Assembly (NCBI GenBank): GCA_015228815.1
Contig: JADGCV010000030.1
Location: forward strand, 1 to 52,090
DNA: 52,090 nucleotides
Source of the DNA: Magnetococcales bacterium
GTDB lineage: Bacteria; Pseudomonadota; Magnetococcia; Magnetococcales; UBA8363
Reading direction: 5' to 3'
The translations under genes were made by a program, and so were the position numbers. Shown one piece after another: positions 1-10,064 of this stretch. Below the pieces are notes generated by a model. It saw nothing but the letters and a program-made list of their open reading frames with translations. It was not told the origin of the DNA and did no database searches. How positions within the stretch are numbered: position 1 is the stretch's first letter; each line of letters begins with the position of its first letter.

Positions 1-98
1 ATTAAGGAAAGTTACATGCCGATCATGCCACATTTGAAGCCCGAAAACTACGTGTCCCGTGATGGTTGCGGTTTAAATTCAAAATCAAAATCAAAACC

Positions 99-115
99 CT
101 GGGGGCAATCCCCAG
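99..115 (-). terminator. Probable terminator hairpin after the DUF1015 gene
   Basis: CTGGGG (99-104) and CCCCAG (110-115) form a 6-bp stem with a 5-nt loop. On the minus strand it is followed by a T-rich tract (the A-rich 81-96 on plus), as expected for an intrinsic terminator of the leftward genes ending at 160. A T6 run at 121-126 could let it work rightwards as well. Confidence 0.5.
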
Positions 116-143
116 ACCCCTTTTTTCTTTCAATAATTTTCCA

Positions 144-155
144 GGGGGGGGGGGG
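144..155. repeat. Homopolymeric G tract (G12)
   Basis: Twelve consecutive G lie five bases beyond the stop of the DUF1015 gene, between that gene and its probable terminator. Such a tract is prone to slippage and to sequencing error. It is outside the coding sequence, so no protein effect is expected. Confidence 0.8.
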
Positions 156-159
156 ACGC

Positions 160-1413
160 TCAAATGGGCTGGATCACGAGGCCATCGCGCAATTTGGGTT
201 CGAACCAGGTCGATTTGGGTGGCATGACCTCATTGGCATCGGCGACCTGCATCAATTCTTCCAGGGAAGTCGGAAAGAGGGAAAAACCGGCGGCCATTGC
301 ATTGGCTTCGACATGGGCCACCAGTCCATCCATGCCACGGATTCCCCCGACAAAATCGATGCGCGGGTCCCGCCGCGGATCATGAATGCCCAGGACGGGT
401 TCCAGGAGAAAACGGCTGAGCAGAGAAACGTCAAGGCGATCCTGGGGGGGAATATCGGCGGCAGGGCGGAATGCGGAGTCGAGTTTAAGATGAAACCAAC
501 CTCGCTGTCGCAGATACAGTCCAAAGGTTGCCTTGGCTACGGGCCTGACCGGTGAAGGGGCCGGACGAACGCGGAATTGCTGGCTGATGGTTTCAAGAAA
601 GCGCTCGGGTGAATGCCCGTTAAGATCGCGAACAACCCGGTTGTAATCCATGATCCGAACCTGGTCGGAGGGAAACAGGACGGAAAGGAATCGGTTGACC
701 GGGGCCTCGTCGGGGGGGGGATTGGGGTTGTTATTGTGGGCACTTTGACAAACCCGGGCCGCAGCGGCAGAACGGTGGTGGCCATCGGCGATGTAGACCG
801 GATCGAGGGTTTCGAACGCAGTCACCAGGTCCAGGATGCGTTGCGGGTCGAAAACCCGCCAGAAGGCATGCCCGATTCCATCCGCCGCCGTGAAATCATA
901 CAAAAGTTCCGCCGTCGCCAGGGCCGATGCAATCGCTTTCCCCACGACCGGCTGCGGACGATGGATCAGAAACACCGGCCCGGTATGCGCCTTGAGGGCC
1001 TCGGCCAGACGGGTTCGGTCTTCCTCCTTGTCGGGGCGGGTGAATTCATGTTTCTTGATGCGCCCCGAACGATAGGCTGCCACCGATGCCGCCGCCACCA
1101 ATCCCAACTGTTCCCGTCCAGCCATCCGGAGCCGGTAAAGGTACAGGGACGGCGTTTCCTCCCGCAGGAGCAGACCGGAGGAGATCATCCGATCCAGACG
1201 ACGCCGGGCTTCTTGATAGACCCGGGGATCACCGGTTTCTACCTCATCAGGAAGATTGATTTCCGCCTTGGTGACATGAAGGATCGAATGGGGATGCCCG
1301 GCGGCCAGGGCCTGGGCTTCCTTGCGGTTGATGACATCATAGGGGGGGGCGGACAGGGTTGCGGCAAGCGCTGGCGGCGGTCGCAGGCCGGAAAAAGGTT
1401 GAATGAGTTTCAC
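160..1413 (-). CDS. DUF1015 family protein
   Basis: 417 aa. The sequence matches the DUF1015 family of conserved bacterial proteins: an N-terminal IQPFSGLRPPP and APPYDVINRKEA block, a central YIADGHHRSAAAARV motif and a C-terminal KSTWFEPKL/GLVIQPI block. The biochemical role of the family is not established; in some genomes it lies near serine metabolism genes, but nothing here supports that. The start is GTG at 1413, whose GTGA overlaps the stop of the upstream Hpt gene by 4 bp, so the two are probably translationally coupled. Length and ends look complete. Confidence 0.85.
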   Translation of the reverse strand: MKLIQPFSGLRPPPALAATLSAPPYDVINRKEAQALAAGHPHSILHVTKAEINLPDEVETGDPRVYQEARRRLDRMISSGLLLREETPSLYLYRLRMAGREQLGLVAAASVAAYRSGRIKKHEFTRPDKEEDRTRLAEALKAHTGPVFLIHRPQPVVGKAIASALATAELLYDFTAADGIGHAFWRVFDPQRILDLVTAFETLDPVYIADGHHRSAAAARVCQSAHNNNPNPPPDEAPVNRFLSVLFPSDQVRIMDYNRVVRDLNGHSPERFLETISQQFRVRPAPSPVRPVAKATFGLYLRQRGWFHLKLDSAFRPAADIPPQDRLDVSLLSRFLLEPVLGIHDPRRDPRIDFVGGIRGMDGLVAHVEANAMAAGFSLFPTSLEELMQVADANEVMPPKSTWFEPKLRDGLVIQPI

Positions 1414-1772
1414 CGCTTGCCCTCCTTTTGCCTGGCGATGGCATCCCGCAGAGATTGTTCCATCTTTTCAAGTGCCGCCGTCAATTGTAAAAACCGTTCC
1501 CTTGCCGGGCCCAGTTGGCCCGATTGCCCGATTTGTTCCAGGGTGAAGGCCAGTTGATAGACCTCGTTGTCCTTGCCAAAGGCGCCCGTCGCTCCCTTGA
1601 GACTGTGTGACGCTTCGCGAACTTCCAGGGGATCGATGCGTTCGATGCCGTGATGGATTCGTTGCAACTGTTGCGGCGCATCGGTGAAATACAGATCCGT
1701 GACTTCCTCCAGGAGCTGCCAATCACCTTCAACGGTCGCCAACAGATGTTGCAAGATCGTCATCGTTTCCAT
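1410..1772 (-). CDS. Stand-alone histidine phosphotransfer (Hpt) protein
   Basis: 120 aa, all-alpha Hpt domain. The phosphorylatable histidine is H56 within EASHSLKGATGAFG, the classic Hpt signature. It would shuttle a phosphoryl group between a receiver domain and another receiver in the cytoplasm. It lies 73 bp downstream of the large hybrid kinase, on the same strand. That kinase's own C-terminal Hpt-like domain has lost its histidine, so this protein is the natural candidate partner. It overlaps the DUF1015 gene by 4 bp. No output receiver is adjacent. Confidence 0.85.
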   Translation of the reverse strand: METMTILQHLLATVEGDWQLLEEVTDLYFTDAPQQLQRIHHGIERIDPLEVREASHSLKGATGAFGKDNEVYQLAFTLEQIGQSGQLGPARERFLQLTAALEKMEQSLRDAIARQKEGKR

Positions 1773-1845
1773 CCTTGCACGGGATCGTTCATGAACGGTA
1801 GCCAGAAAACGGCAATGGCGTTTTTCACCGGGTCCAGGCCCGGGA

Positions 1846-4800
1846 TCAGAAATGTTTGATGAAGGCTTCCACCTTGCGGAAGGAACGCTCCAGCCGGTTG
1901 GTGGTTTCCATCACCTTGGCCCAATCGGGAACCTGGGCAGCATTTTCCGCCACGCGCGACAATTGCGCCAGGGAATTCGCCCCCATGTTGGAACTTGCCT
2001 CGCGCAACTCCTCCGCCGCCTCGGTCAAGGCGGCGACGCTCTTGGAACGCGATGCCTCGCGCAGACGACCGATCAGGGCAGTGGCGGCAGGGAGAAATTC
2101 ATGCAACAGTTCGCGGATCGCCTGATCGTTGGGTCCCATCAGTTGTCGCAGATGGTTGATATCAACGGCGGGCGCGACCTGGGGCCCCTTGGGAATCCAG
2201 AACTTGAGTTTCTCCCGCAGCGTGCTGGGGGAGACGGGCTTGCTCATGTAATCGTCCATCCCCGCGTTCAGACAACGTTCCCGATCACCCTTCATGGCGT
2301 TGGCGGTCATGGCGATGATCGGAACGTGGCCGGAATTCGACCGGTCCAGGCGACGGATGGCATGGGTGGCCTCGAAGCCATCCATGACCGGCATCTGACA
2401 ATCCATGAGAATCAGGGCATAAGGGGCACGGGTCACCGCTTCGACCGCATCCTTGCCATTGGTGACCGCATGAGCGGCATAACCCAGTTTTTTCAGTTGT
2501 AGCAGGGTCACCTTCTGGTTGACGATATTGTCCTCGGCAAGAAGAATCAGTTTTCCCGATTCGATCTCTTCCAGGGTATCGGTTTCCTCGGAATGTTTTT
2601 CGGACGGCTCATTGTCGGCGACGGCGAGGATGCGTGGTTTGGCGGCGGAGGGGTTGCGCAGCTCCACCAGCTCATCGACCCAATCGGACTTCCTGACCGG
2701 CTTGCTCATGACCGATTCGAATCCGGCATCCAGCAATGACACCTTGAATTCCCGATCATCTCCGTGGAGGAGCCCGATCAGATGGGGCATCGTGGCATAA
2801 TGTTCCTCGGCCAAATGGTGTGGAATGGCGCGTGGATCGATGTCGCTCAGGCGTGACGAGACGATGACAAAATCCAATGGCGTTTCCTGGGCCATTTCCT
2901 GGCGAATGGCCTGGAACCCTTCCCGCCACGTCTGTTTCAGTGTGACACGAATGCCCCAGGAGGAAAAGTATTCTTTCAAAAATTCCTGATCGGTGGGAAC
3001 ATCGGAAATGACAACCGCCCGGGCGCCGCGAAGAGGGGCAAGATTCAACTGGCCCGCTTTCCCCATGGCTTCGGGATCGGACAGTTTGAAGGGGATGCGA
3101 ATCCAGAAGGTCGATCCTTTTCCTTCTTCACTTTCGACGCCGATGGTTCCCGACATCAATTCCGTCAGCCGCTTGCTGATGGCAAGCCCAAGGCCGGTTC
3201 CTCCGTATTTGCGCGTCGTATCGCCATCCGCCTGAATGAACGGCTCGAACAGCCGGTCCCGTCCCTGCTTGGAAAGACCAATGCCGGTATCCTCGACCAT
3301 GAAACGGACCACCGCCCGGTCGGGAGAATCGGTTTCCATGCGCGCCTTGACGGTGATGCTCCCCTTCTCGGTAAACTTGACGGCGTTGGAGATCAGGTTC
3401 AGCAGCATCTGCCGCAACCGCCCCGGATCGCCTCGGAGCGTTTGGGGAATTTTTGGCGAAACGAAGGTTTCCAGGACCAAACCCTTCTGACCTGTCTGCC
3501 CCGCCATCAATTCCGCCGACCCCTCGATGACGGTCACTGGCGAAAAATCGATCTCCTCGATATCGATCTTTCCCGCCTCGATCTTGGAGAAATCCAGAAT
3601 GTCGTTGATCAGTGACAAGAGCGATTTGGACGATTCCCGGACGATCGAGGCGAATTCGTATTGTTCGCTGTTGAGCGGGGTATCCATCAGAAGATCGTTC
3701 ATGCCGACGATGGCATTCATCGGGGTACGGATTTCATGGCTCATGTTTGCCAGAAAGACCGACTTCATGCGCGAACTTTCCATCGCCTCCTTGCGGTGTT
3801 GTTCGAGCGACGACTGGGCCTGTCGTGTCAGGGTGTGGTCGCGGAACACGCAGACCGCGCCAACGACATCGTCGTTGCGTCTGAGCGGAGAGGTGACATG
3901 GGACACGGGAAGAAAGGTGTTGTCCTTTTTGATGAAATGATCATCGTCGCGACGGAAAGGCCGTCCCAGAAGTCCTTGATGGACCGGGCAATCCTCACTG
4001 CGCAAATGGGTGCCATCCGGTTTTCTCGAATGAATGACCTCATGGACGAAGCGGTTGATCAGTTCTTCCTCCTTCCAGCCCAGGAGTTTTTCCGCCTCCC
4101 GATTCATCAGGATCAATCGGGCATCCCGATCCATGGCGTAGACGCCTTCACCCATGCATTGGAAAATCTGTCGCAGAAAGTCGCGGCTTGTCTGGATTCG
4201 TTCGCTCTCAAGGACCCGTTGGGTGATGTCGGTGGCCACAAGGATGAATTGATAGGGCCGACCCGACTCCGTCAACAACGGAACGACGGTGCCATCGAGC
4301 CAGAAGTGCCCCCCATTCTTGTTGCGTCCACGAATTTCTCCACGCCAGATCTTTCCCTGAGCGATGTTGCGCCACATCTCCTGGAAAAAGGCTTTCGGTT
4401 GCAGTCCCGAATCAAGGATTTTGGGGTGTTTTCCGACCAATTCCTCCGCGGAATAGAGGGTCGTCTCGCAGGTTTTGTGGTTGACCCGGGCGATCAAGCC
4501 GTCCGACTGGGTGACAATGACCAGGTTATGAGCGTCCAGACCGATCTGGACCTGTTCCAGGCGGGCGAGCGATTCCTGATAGGAACGGGTTTTTTCCGCC
4601 ATCAGGTTTCCCATGCGCTCTCTTTCGGTGATGTCGCGCAGGATGCCCTCGATGGCGGTTTTGCGTCCCTTTTTGTTTCGGACCACCTTGGCGGTCATGG
4701 AGACGGGAATCTGTTTTCCCTTGTTGCACACCAGGACCAGGCCAAAATCGTTGACCTGGTCGGTCTTGTCCAGGAGTTCAAGAAGTTCCCGGAAATAATC

Positions 4801-5361
4801 TCCGGAGGCGCACAGACCTTCGAGCCCGCGGGCCTTGACTTCGGCGGGGCTCATTCCCAGGAGTTTGGTACATGATGGGCTGATGAATTCAAGGTGCCCG
4901 CGTGTATCCATGCGATAATAGACATCCTCGATAAACGTGCAGATCGATTCATAGTGCAGGATGTCACGTTGAACCGATTCGGTGTGAAGCCGTTCCAGGG
5001 TGACATCACGGACCAGGATGAGGGTATCGCGGGTATCGGCTTTGAACAGATGGGGGTGCCCGGAAAAATCGATGACGAATACGCGGCGTTTGGTGTCGGG
5101 GTCACCCTTGGGCATGGGAAGGGAAACCTCGATGGAACCCAGTTGTTGCCCCAGACCACAGGTGGGGCAGAGGGTTACCGGAAAGGGGGGAATGCGACTG
5201 CCGAACCTGGACCACCAGGATTGCAGTCCACCCCAGGCCTCGGTCAGTTCGTTCATGGCGCCGCCGGCAAAGGCGAGGGTGTCGTCTTCACCGAGCAGGG
5301 CAAAACCACTGCGTGCCTGGTAGCCGATTTGAACCGACAGGGCTTTATCCATCGGTGCCAT
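1846..5361 (-). CDS. Hybrid sensor histidine kinase with PAS repeats, two receivers and a degenerate Hpt
   Basis: About 1171 aa. Order: an N-terminal PAS-like part (1-120, with a CPTC pair near 66-69), PAS (about 135-250), PAS (270-385), PAS (395-510), HisKA with [10 protein letters not shown] (H about 543), HATPase with N, DTGIG and GGTGLGL boxes (650-760), a pseudo-receiver (780-900) where the phospho-Asp position reads VIVSSRL, a true receiver (938-1057) with [13 protein letters not shown] (D about 988), and an Hpt-like tail (1065-1165). In that tail the histidine position is Glu ([10 protein letters not shown]). No transmembrane segment is obvious, so it probably senses in the cytoplasm. 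The ATG at 5361 is preferred over a TTG one codon upstream; AGG lies 5-7 nt before it. Confidence 0.88.
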   Translation of the reverse strand: MAPMDKALSVQIGYQARSGFALLGEDDTLAFAGGAMNELTEAWGGLQSWWSRFGSRIPPFPVTLCPTCGLGQQLGSIEVSLPMPKGDPDTKRRVFVIDFSGHPHLFKADTRDTLILVRDVTLERLHTESVQRDILHYESICTFIEDVYYRMDTRGHLEFISPSCTKLLGMSPAEVKARGLEGLCASGDYFRELLELLDKTDQVNDFGLVLVCNKGKQIPVSMTAKVVRNKKGRKTAIEGILRDITERERMGNLMAEKTRSYQESLARLEQVQIGLDAHNLVIVTQSDGLIARVNHKTCETTLYSAEELVGKHPKILDSGLQPKAFFQEMWRNIAQGKIWRGEIRGRNKNGGHFWLDGTVVPLLTESGRPYQFILVATDITQRVLESERIQTSRDFLRQIFQCMGEGVYAMDRDARLILMNREAEKLLGWKEEELINRFVHEVIHSRKPDGTHLRSEDCPVHQGLLGRPFRRDDDHFIKKDNTFLPVSHVTSPLRRNDDVVGAVCVFRDHTLTRQAQSSLEQHRKEAMESSRMKSVFLANMSHEIRTPMNAIVGMNDLLMDTPLNSEQYEFASIVRESSKSLLSLINDILDFSKIEAGKIDIEEIDFSPVTVIEGSAELMAGQTGQKGLVLETFVSPKIPQTLRGDPGRLRQMLLNLISNAVKFTEKGSITVKARMETDSPDRAVVRFMVEDTGIGLSKQGRDRLFEPFIQADGDTTRKYGGTGLGLAISKRLTELMSGTIGVESEEGKGSTFWIRIPFKLSDPEAMGKAGQLNLAPLRGARAVVISDVPTDQEFLKEYFSSWGIRVTLKQTWREGFQAIRQEMAQETPLDFVIVSSRLSDIDPRAIPHHLAEEHYATMPHLIGLLHGDDREFKVSLLDAGFESVMSKPVRKSDWVDELVELRNPSAAKPRILAVADNEPSEKHSEETDTLEEIESGKLILLAEDNIVNQKVTLLQLKKLGYAAHAVTNGKDAVEAVTRAPYALILMDCQMPVMDGFEATHAIRRLDRSNSGHVPIIAMTANAMKGDRERCLNAGMDDYMSKPVSPSTLREKLKFWIPKGPQVAPAVDINHLRQLMGPNDQAIRELLHEFLPAATALIGRLREASRSKSVAALTEAAEELREASSNMGANSLAQLSRVAENAAQVPDWAKVMETTNRLERSFRKVEAFIKHF

Positions 5362-5390
5362 CAAACCTGAATTGGAGTGGATGCCTCAAA

Positions 5391-5405
5391 TCCCAGACCC
5401 TGGGA
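5391..5405 (-). terminator. Short hairpin between galU and the hybrid kinase gene
   Basis: TCCCAG and CTGGGA pair as a 6-bp stem around a 3-nt loop, 30 nt upstream of the kinase start. Only a TTT follows on the minus strand, so it is at best a weak terminator of galU or a leader structure. The rest of 5362-5558 shows no gene. Confidence 0.25.
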
Positions 5406-5558
5406 TCGGCAGTGGGACCGACCTCGTTTGCCACAACGATTCACCCCTTCATGAATGGTGGCATTCAGGCGAAGCGAATTCCCGAAAGCGACACCATAAA
5501 ACACCCGACCCTCCGAAGTACAGACCTGATTCATTCTTTTTCAGGAGCGACAACAGGA

Positions 5559-6401
5559 TCATCGCTCCTCCATCGAAGCCTCCTGCCGCATCCGTTGAAA
5601 AAAATGATTCGTCGCCGCCGCGAATCCTTCCAGGCTGCCGCAGTCGAAGCGCTGTCCCTTGAACTGATAACCCAGGACCATTTTTTTCTTGGCCTGAACG
5701 TTGAGGGCATCGGTGATTTGTATCTCGCCGTTTCGTCCCGGAGGTATGGTGCGCAGGTTATCGAAGATGTCGGGTGTCAGAATGTAACGGCCAATGATGG
5801 CATGATTGGATGGACTTTCATTGGCGGGGGGTTTTTCGACCATCGATTCCACAATGAACAGGCCCTCTTCCAACTGTTTGCCCGAAATGATTCCGTATTT
5901 TTCGGTTTCTTCGGGGGGGACCTCCTCGACGGCAACGATGGAACACTGGTACTTGAGGAACACATCAAGCATCTGTGAAAGAACAGGTTTGTCTTCGCCG
6001 ATGCAAAGATCATCCGCCAGAATGACACCAAACGGTTGCGTACCAATCAGGGTTTCTCCGGTCAGGATGGCGTCACCCAGACCGCGCATCTGTATCTGAC
6101 GGGTATAGGAAAAGGTGCAGGTTTGCATCAGTTTCCTGATTTCCTTGAGGTTTTCCTCGGCCTTGGTGCCGCTGATCTGATCTTCGAGTTCGTAGGTCCG
6201 GTCAAAATGATCCTCGATCGCCCGTTTGCTGCGTCCGGTCACGAAGGCGATCTGTCGCATTCCCGCCTCCATCGCCTCCTGTACCCCGTATTGAATCAAG
6301 GGCTTGTTGACGATCGGCATCATTTCCTTGGGCATCGCCTTGGTTGCCGGAAGAAAACGGGTACCGTATCCGGCGACGGGAAAAAGACATTTTTCGATCA
6401 T
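5559..6401 (-). CDS. galU: UTP-glucose-1-phosphate uridylyltransferase
   Basis: 280 aa, full length for bacterial GalU. It makes UDP-glucose from UTP and glucose-1-phosphate for envelope polysaccharide synthesis in the cytoplasm. Visible signatures are the nucleotide-binding PVAGYGTRFLPATKAMPKEM at the N-terminus, PIVNKPLIQYGVQEA, a GLGDAIL block and VEKPP plus GRYILTPDIF in the sugar-binding half. It lies between ntrX (43 bp upstream) and the hybrid kinase on the same strand. RmlA is less likely because the KPLIQY and VEKPPANESPSN blocks are GalU-like. Confidence 0.92.
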   Translation of the reverse strand: MIEKCLFPVAGYGTRFLPATKAMPKEMMPIVNKPLIQYGVQEAMEAGMRQIAFVTGRSKRAIEDHFDRTYELEDQISGTKAEENLKEIRKLMQTCTFSYTRQIQMRGLGDAILTGETLIGTQPFGVILADDLCIGEDKPVLSQMLDVFLKYQCSIVAVEEVPPEETEKYGIISGKQLEEGLFIVESMVEKPPANESPSNHAIIGRYILTPDIFDNLRTIPPGRNGEIQITDALNVQAKKKMVLGYQFKGQRFDCGSLEGFAAATNHFFQRMRQEASMEER

Positions 6402-6444
6402 GGTACACCTTGAGTTACAATCTTCGGGAGGGGCTCGGCCTGGA

Positions 6445-7821
6445 CTATCCCAGACCGATGTTCTTGAACTTCCGGTGCAAGGCGGAACGCTCCATGCCGA
6501 TCGCCTCGGCAGTCCGGGATATGTTGTTTTCGTTGCGCTCCAGATGGGTCTTCAGGTAGATCCGCTCGAATCCCTGGCGCGCCTCGCGCAGGGAACCGAT
6601 TTCCAGAAGCGCCTCCCAGGGCGTCGATGCGGGTGAAACGCTTCGCTTGTGGATGAATTCCGGCAGATCCTCGGGTTCGATGATCGAACCGGGGGCCATG
6701 ATCATCAATCGTTCCACCAGATTTTTCAACTCACGAACATTCCCCGGCCAGTGATACCCCATCAGACACTTCAGGGACGCCTCCGAGAAGGCTCGATCCC
6801 GGGGCAGGCTTTCCCTCTGCTGCTGCATGAAATGATCGACCAACAGTGGCACGTCTTCCAGCCGTTCGCGAAGGGGGGGGATGAACAGAGGGATGACATC
6901 GAGTCGATAGTACAGATCCTGGCGGAAACGCCCTTCGGCAATCTCCACTTCCAGGTCCTTGTTCGATGCCGTGATCACCCGGACATCGACGTCAATGGGA
7001 TGGCGTCCATCGACGCGGTGAAACCTCTGCTCCTGAAGAACCCGGACAATCTTCGATTGGGTCCTCGGCGACATGTCGCCGATGGCATCCAGAAACAGGG
7101 TACCGCCATGGGCCTGTTCGAATCGACCGGGCCGAATGTTGGGCGGTTGGGCAAGTCCTCCTTCTTCCTGTCCAAAAAGCTCGACCTCAATCCGCTCCTC
7201 GGGAATGGCCGCGGAATTGAGCGGTATGAAGGGTCCCTGATGCCTCCGGGATTGTCCATGGATCTGACGTGCCGCGACCTCCTTGCCAACGCCATTCTCC
7301 CCCGTGATCAATACCCAGCCATCGGTAGGCGCCAGACGCTTGATCTGATCCCGAAGCAACTCCATCCCACGGGATTTTCCCAACAGTGGCGGGACAGTCT
7401 TCATCCGCGCCTTGAGATCGCGGTTTTCCCGTACCAGTTCCCACTCCCGAATCGCCCGGTCCAACAGCAGCAAAACCCGATCCAGTGACAGCGGTTTTTC
7501 CAGAAAATCATAGGCCCCTTCCTTGGTGGCGCTCACCGCGGTATCGATGGTGCCATGGCCCGACATCATGATGACAGGAATTCCGCCATTCACTCCATCG
7601 ATGATCGGTTGCGAACGGATCCGCCGAAGGGTTTGGATACCATCGATGCCATCCATCCAGATGTCCAGAAGAACTGCCGACAAAGGTTCCCGGGCGATCA
7701 CCTCCAACCCTTGTTCCCCCGATTCCGCCTCGAAGACCTGATAATTTTCATCCTCCAGGATTCCCTTGAGGCTGATGCGAATCGGTTGTTCGTCATCGAC
7801 GATTAGAATTCTATGGCTCAT
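6445..7821 (-). CDS. ntrX: NtrX-type response regulator with degenerate AAA+ domain
   Basis: 458 aa. Order: receiver (1-120; DD at 9-10, phospho-Asp D53 in VLLDIWMDGIDG, K109), NtrC-like AAA+ domain (140-370) and Fis-type HTH (about 410-458, ISRTAEAIGMERSALHRKFK). Walker A is GENGVGKE (174-181). The sigma54-contacting GAFTGA loop is absent (EEGGLAQPPNIRP instead), and the Walker B glutamate is Ala (LFLDAIGDM, codon GCC). The first is known for alphaproteobacterial NtrX, which represses or activates without sigma54; the second should impair ATP hydrolysis. Its ATG overlaps the ntrY stop as ATGA, so the pair is co-translated. Confidence 0.87.
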   Translation of the reverse strand: MSHRILIVDDEQPIRISLKGILEDENYQVFEAESGEQGLEVIAREPLSAVLLDIWMDGIDGIQTLRRIRSQPIIDGVNGGIPVIMMSGHGTIDTAVSATKEGAYDFLEKPLSLDRVLLLLDRAIREWELVRENRDLKARMKTVPPLLGKSRGMELLRDQIKRLAPTDGWVLITGENGVGKEVAARQIHGQSRRHQGPFIPLNSAAIPEERIEVELFGQEEGGLAQPPNIRPGRFEQAHGGTLFLDAIGDMSPRTQSKIVRVLQEQRFHRVDGRHPIDVDVRVITASNKDLEVEIAEGRFRQDLYYRLDVIPLFIPPLRERLEDVPLLVDHFMQQQRESLPRDRAFSEASLKCLMGYHWPGNVRELKNLVERLMIMAPGSIIEPEDLPEFIHKRSVSPASTPWEALLEIGSLREARQGFERIYLKTHLERNENNISRTAEAIGMERSALHRKFKNIGLG

Positions 7822-10064
7822 GTCGCCTGTCTTGCCTCGATCGTTTCAGGTTTGGCCTCCTGGGGTGCTCCGGGTCCGGCATGATCGAGCGGCAGCTTGA
7901 TTTCGACCAGAACTCCGTGCCATTCCGATTCCTTCAGGCGGATCGTTCCACCATGGTCTTCGATGATCTTCCTGACAATGGCCAACCCCAACCCCGTTCC
8001 CTTTTTCTTGGTGGTAAAATAGGGTTCGAAGACCCGATCCCGGTCCTGGGCGGGGATTCCAATGCCATTGTCGGCAATCTCCAGCGAAATCCGCCCGCTG
8101 CGCTCCAACAGATGGGTGGACAGGGACAGAATGGGTGGTGACGTCCCTTCACGGGTGGCGGCAATGGCGTTGGCGATCAGATTGGTGACCACCTGTTTGA
8201 TCTGCCCTGGATCATGGGGAATCCGGTTGATGCGTTCATCGAAGGAAATACGCACTTCCATCGCTGTCAGCGCTTCGGCATGCAAAATCAATGCCTCTCT
8301 TATGGATGCGTGAATCTCATGGTCATGCAGGCGCGGGCGGGGCAGCCTGGAAAACGTGGAAAATTCGTTGACCAACACCCGAAGCTCCTCGACCTGCTGG
8401 ATGATGGTGTTGGTGCCCTCGTCCAGGATTTTCAAATCGATTTCGGTCGAACCAGGATTTTTCATGTATTTCCTGCGAATCCTCTGCGCCCAGAGTTGAA
8501 TCGGGGTCAGGGGGTTCTTGATTTCGTGGGCGATGCGGCGGGCGACTTCGCTCCAGGCCGAGGTGCGCTGCGCGACCAGGACATCGGTGATGTCGTCAAA
8601 GGTGGTGATGAATCCCCGGCTTTCACCCAGATGATCTTCGAGCAGGGTGATCCGGGCCAGAAGGGTCATCGGTTTGTTCTCTCCCTGGATGGCGATCTGG
8701 ATTCCCGGAAGGCTCGGTTCTCCGGGAACGGGTGGGGGAAGGGGGATCGAACGGTCCTTCTGTTCTTTCAGGAATCGATGCAATGGCTCCAGGAAGGCCT
8801 CGGGCATGACTTCATCCAAGGCGCGACCGATCGCCTCCACGGGATCCACGGCCAGCAGTTTGGCCGCGGTCGGGTTCATCAGTGTCACCTTGTGGTGTTG
8901 ATCGACGCTGATCACCCCGGAGGAAATGTTGTGGACGATGGCGGCCATGAACCGGCGTCGCTCTTCCAGGAGTGCGTTGGTATTCTGGAGTTCATCCCTG
9001 TTTTCACTCAGTTTGCGGATCATCGCGTTGAACGCGGTCATCAGGGTGGCCAATTCGTCGTCGCCACCGATGGCCAGATTGACCGACAAATCTCCCTGGG
9101 CCACTTTTCGCGTCCCGATGACCAGCTCGGTGATGGGGTCGGTCAAACTGTTGGCAATGCCAAAGCCCGACCAGATGGCGGCCAGCAACAGCAGCATCGT
9201 GATCAATACCAGCGTGACGGTGTGGTTGGCCTTGAGCAACTCATGGGTCGCCCGCAATTGTTTGTAATGAGTATAGGTCGATTCGATCGTCTCCATTTGA
9301 CCCAGAATCTGGCGATCGATCCAGTGTCCGGTGGAGAGGAACAATTCCTCTCCCAGCGGCACGAAGGCGCGTACCCGGTCTCCCACGTCATTGGTCGTCA
9401 TGAGCGCTTTGTTTGACCCTTCACTGAGCGACGACAGGTCGGGGATGGGGTCGAAGGGCAGTTCCCCCGCCCGGGCCAGTCGGGCGCCGTCGGCACGAAG
9501 AATGGCGATTTCGTCCAGACCTCGGGCCTGACGTTCGATCTCAAGCTGCGCCACCGCCGCTTCCGCGCCCCCCAGCGATAACGATGTCGTTACCCGACGA
9601 TTGCGGACGATGGATTCGGCATCATGGCGGACGGTGCGCTGGTTTTCATGATAATAGGCCCGCGCAACTTCCAGCGAACTTTCCAGGGCCAGTGAAATGC
9701 GGTCGGAAAACCAGGAATCGACGCCGCGGTTGAGAAAATTGAGCGAAAGAATCGCAATCACCAGGGTCGGCAACAGCGACAGCAGCACAAACATCGAAAC
9801 CATCCTCAGGCGCAGTTTCGAGCCGGCACGACGTTGATAATGATCCTGCCACAACCGGAACACCTTGCGAAACACCAATACGCCCAACACCAGTGCCAGA
9901 AACAAATTCAGATACAACAGCACCAGAAAAAAAAGACTGTATTCCCCGGCAACCGTCGCCGACCCACGCAGTCCCTGGGCCGTGACCATGGTGATGGCGA
10001 TGACCACCAACAGCAACAGGCTCCAGACCCAGCGTTTTCTCCCTTTTTCCGCGGATGACTTCAT
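7818..10064 (-). CDS. ntrY: NtrY-type membrane sensor histidine kinase
   Basis: 748 aa. Membrane segments at about 12-30, 43-65, 88-110 and 281-303 enclose a roughly 170-residue external region. HAMP follows (305-355), then PAS (370-490), HisKA with RIAHEIKNPLTPIQ (H513) and a HATPase with IADNGIGIP and [13 protein letters not shown]. This is the NtrY layout. The family senses nitrogen, redox or envelope-related cues and phosphorylates NtrX at the inner membrane. It is coupled to ntrX by an ATGA overlap and preceded, also with overlap, by a DUF4390 lipoprotein gene, a neighbourhood seen in other proteobacteria. Confidence 0.88.
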   Translation of the reverse strand: MKSSAEKGRKRWVWSLLLLVVIAITMVTAQGLRGSATVAGEYSLFFLVLLYLNLFLALVLGVLVFRKVFRLWQDHYQRRAGSKLRLRMVSMFVLLSLLPTLVIAILSLNFLNRGVDSWFSDRISLALESSLEVARAYYHENQRTVRHDAESIVRNRRVTTSLSLGGAEAAVAQLEIERQARGLDEIAILRADGARLARAGELPFDPIPDLSSLSEGSNKALMTTNDVGDRVRAFVPLGEELFLSTGHWIDRQILGQMETIESTYTHYKQLRATHELLKANHTVTLVLITMLLLLAAIWSGFGIANSLTDPITELVIGTRKVAQGDLSVNLAIGGDDELATLMTAFNAMIRKLSENRDELQNTNALLEERRRFMAAIVHNISSGVISVDQHHKVTLMNPTAAKLLAVDPVEAIGRALDEVMPEAFLEPLHRFLKEQKDRSIPLPPPVPGEPSLPGIQIAIQGENKPMTLLARITLLEDHLGESRGFITTFDDITDVLVAQRTSAWSEVARRIAHEIKNPLTPIQLWAQRIRRKYMKNPGSTEIDLKILDEGTNTIIQQVEELRVLVNEFSTFSRLPRPRLHDHEIHASIREALILHAEALTAMEVRISFDERINRIPHDPGQIKQVVTNLIANAIAATREGTSPPILSLSTHLLERSGRISLEIADNGIGIPAQDRDRVFEPYFTTKKKGTGLGLAIVRKIIEDHGGTIRLKESEWHGVLVEIKLPLDHAGPGAPQEAKPETIEARQAT

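Noticed and set aside
16-555. Long plus-strand frame at the left edge
   Set aside because: It is antisense to the well-supported DUF1015 gene and has no recognisable domain.
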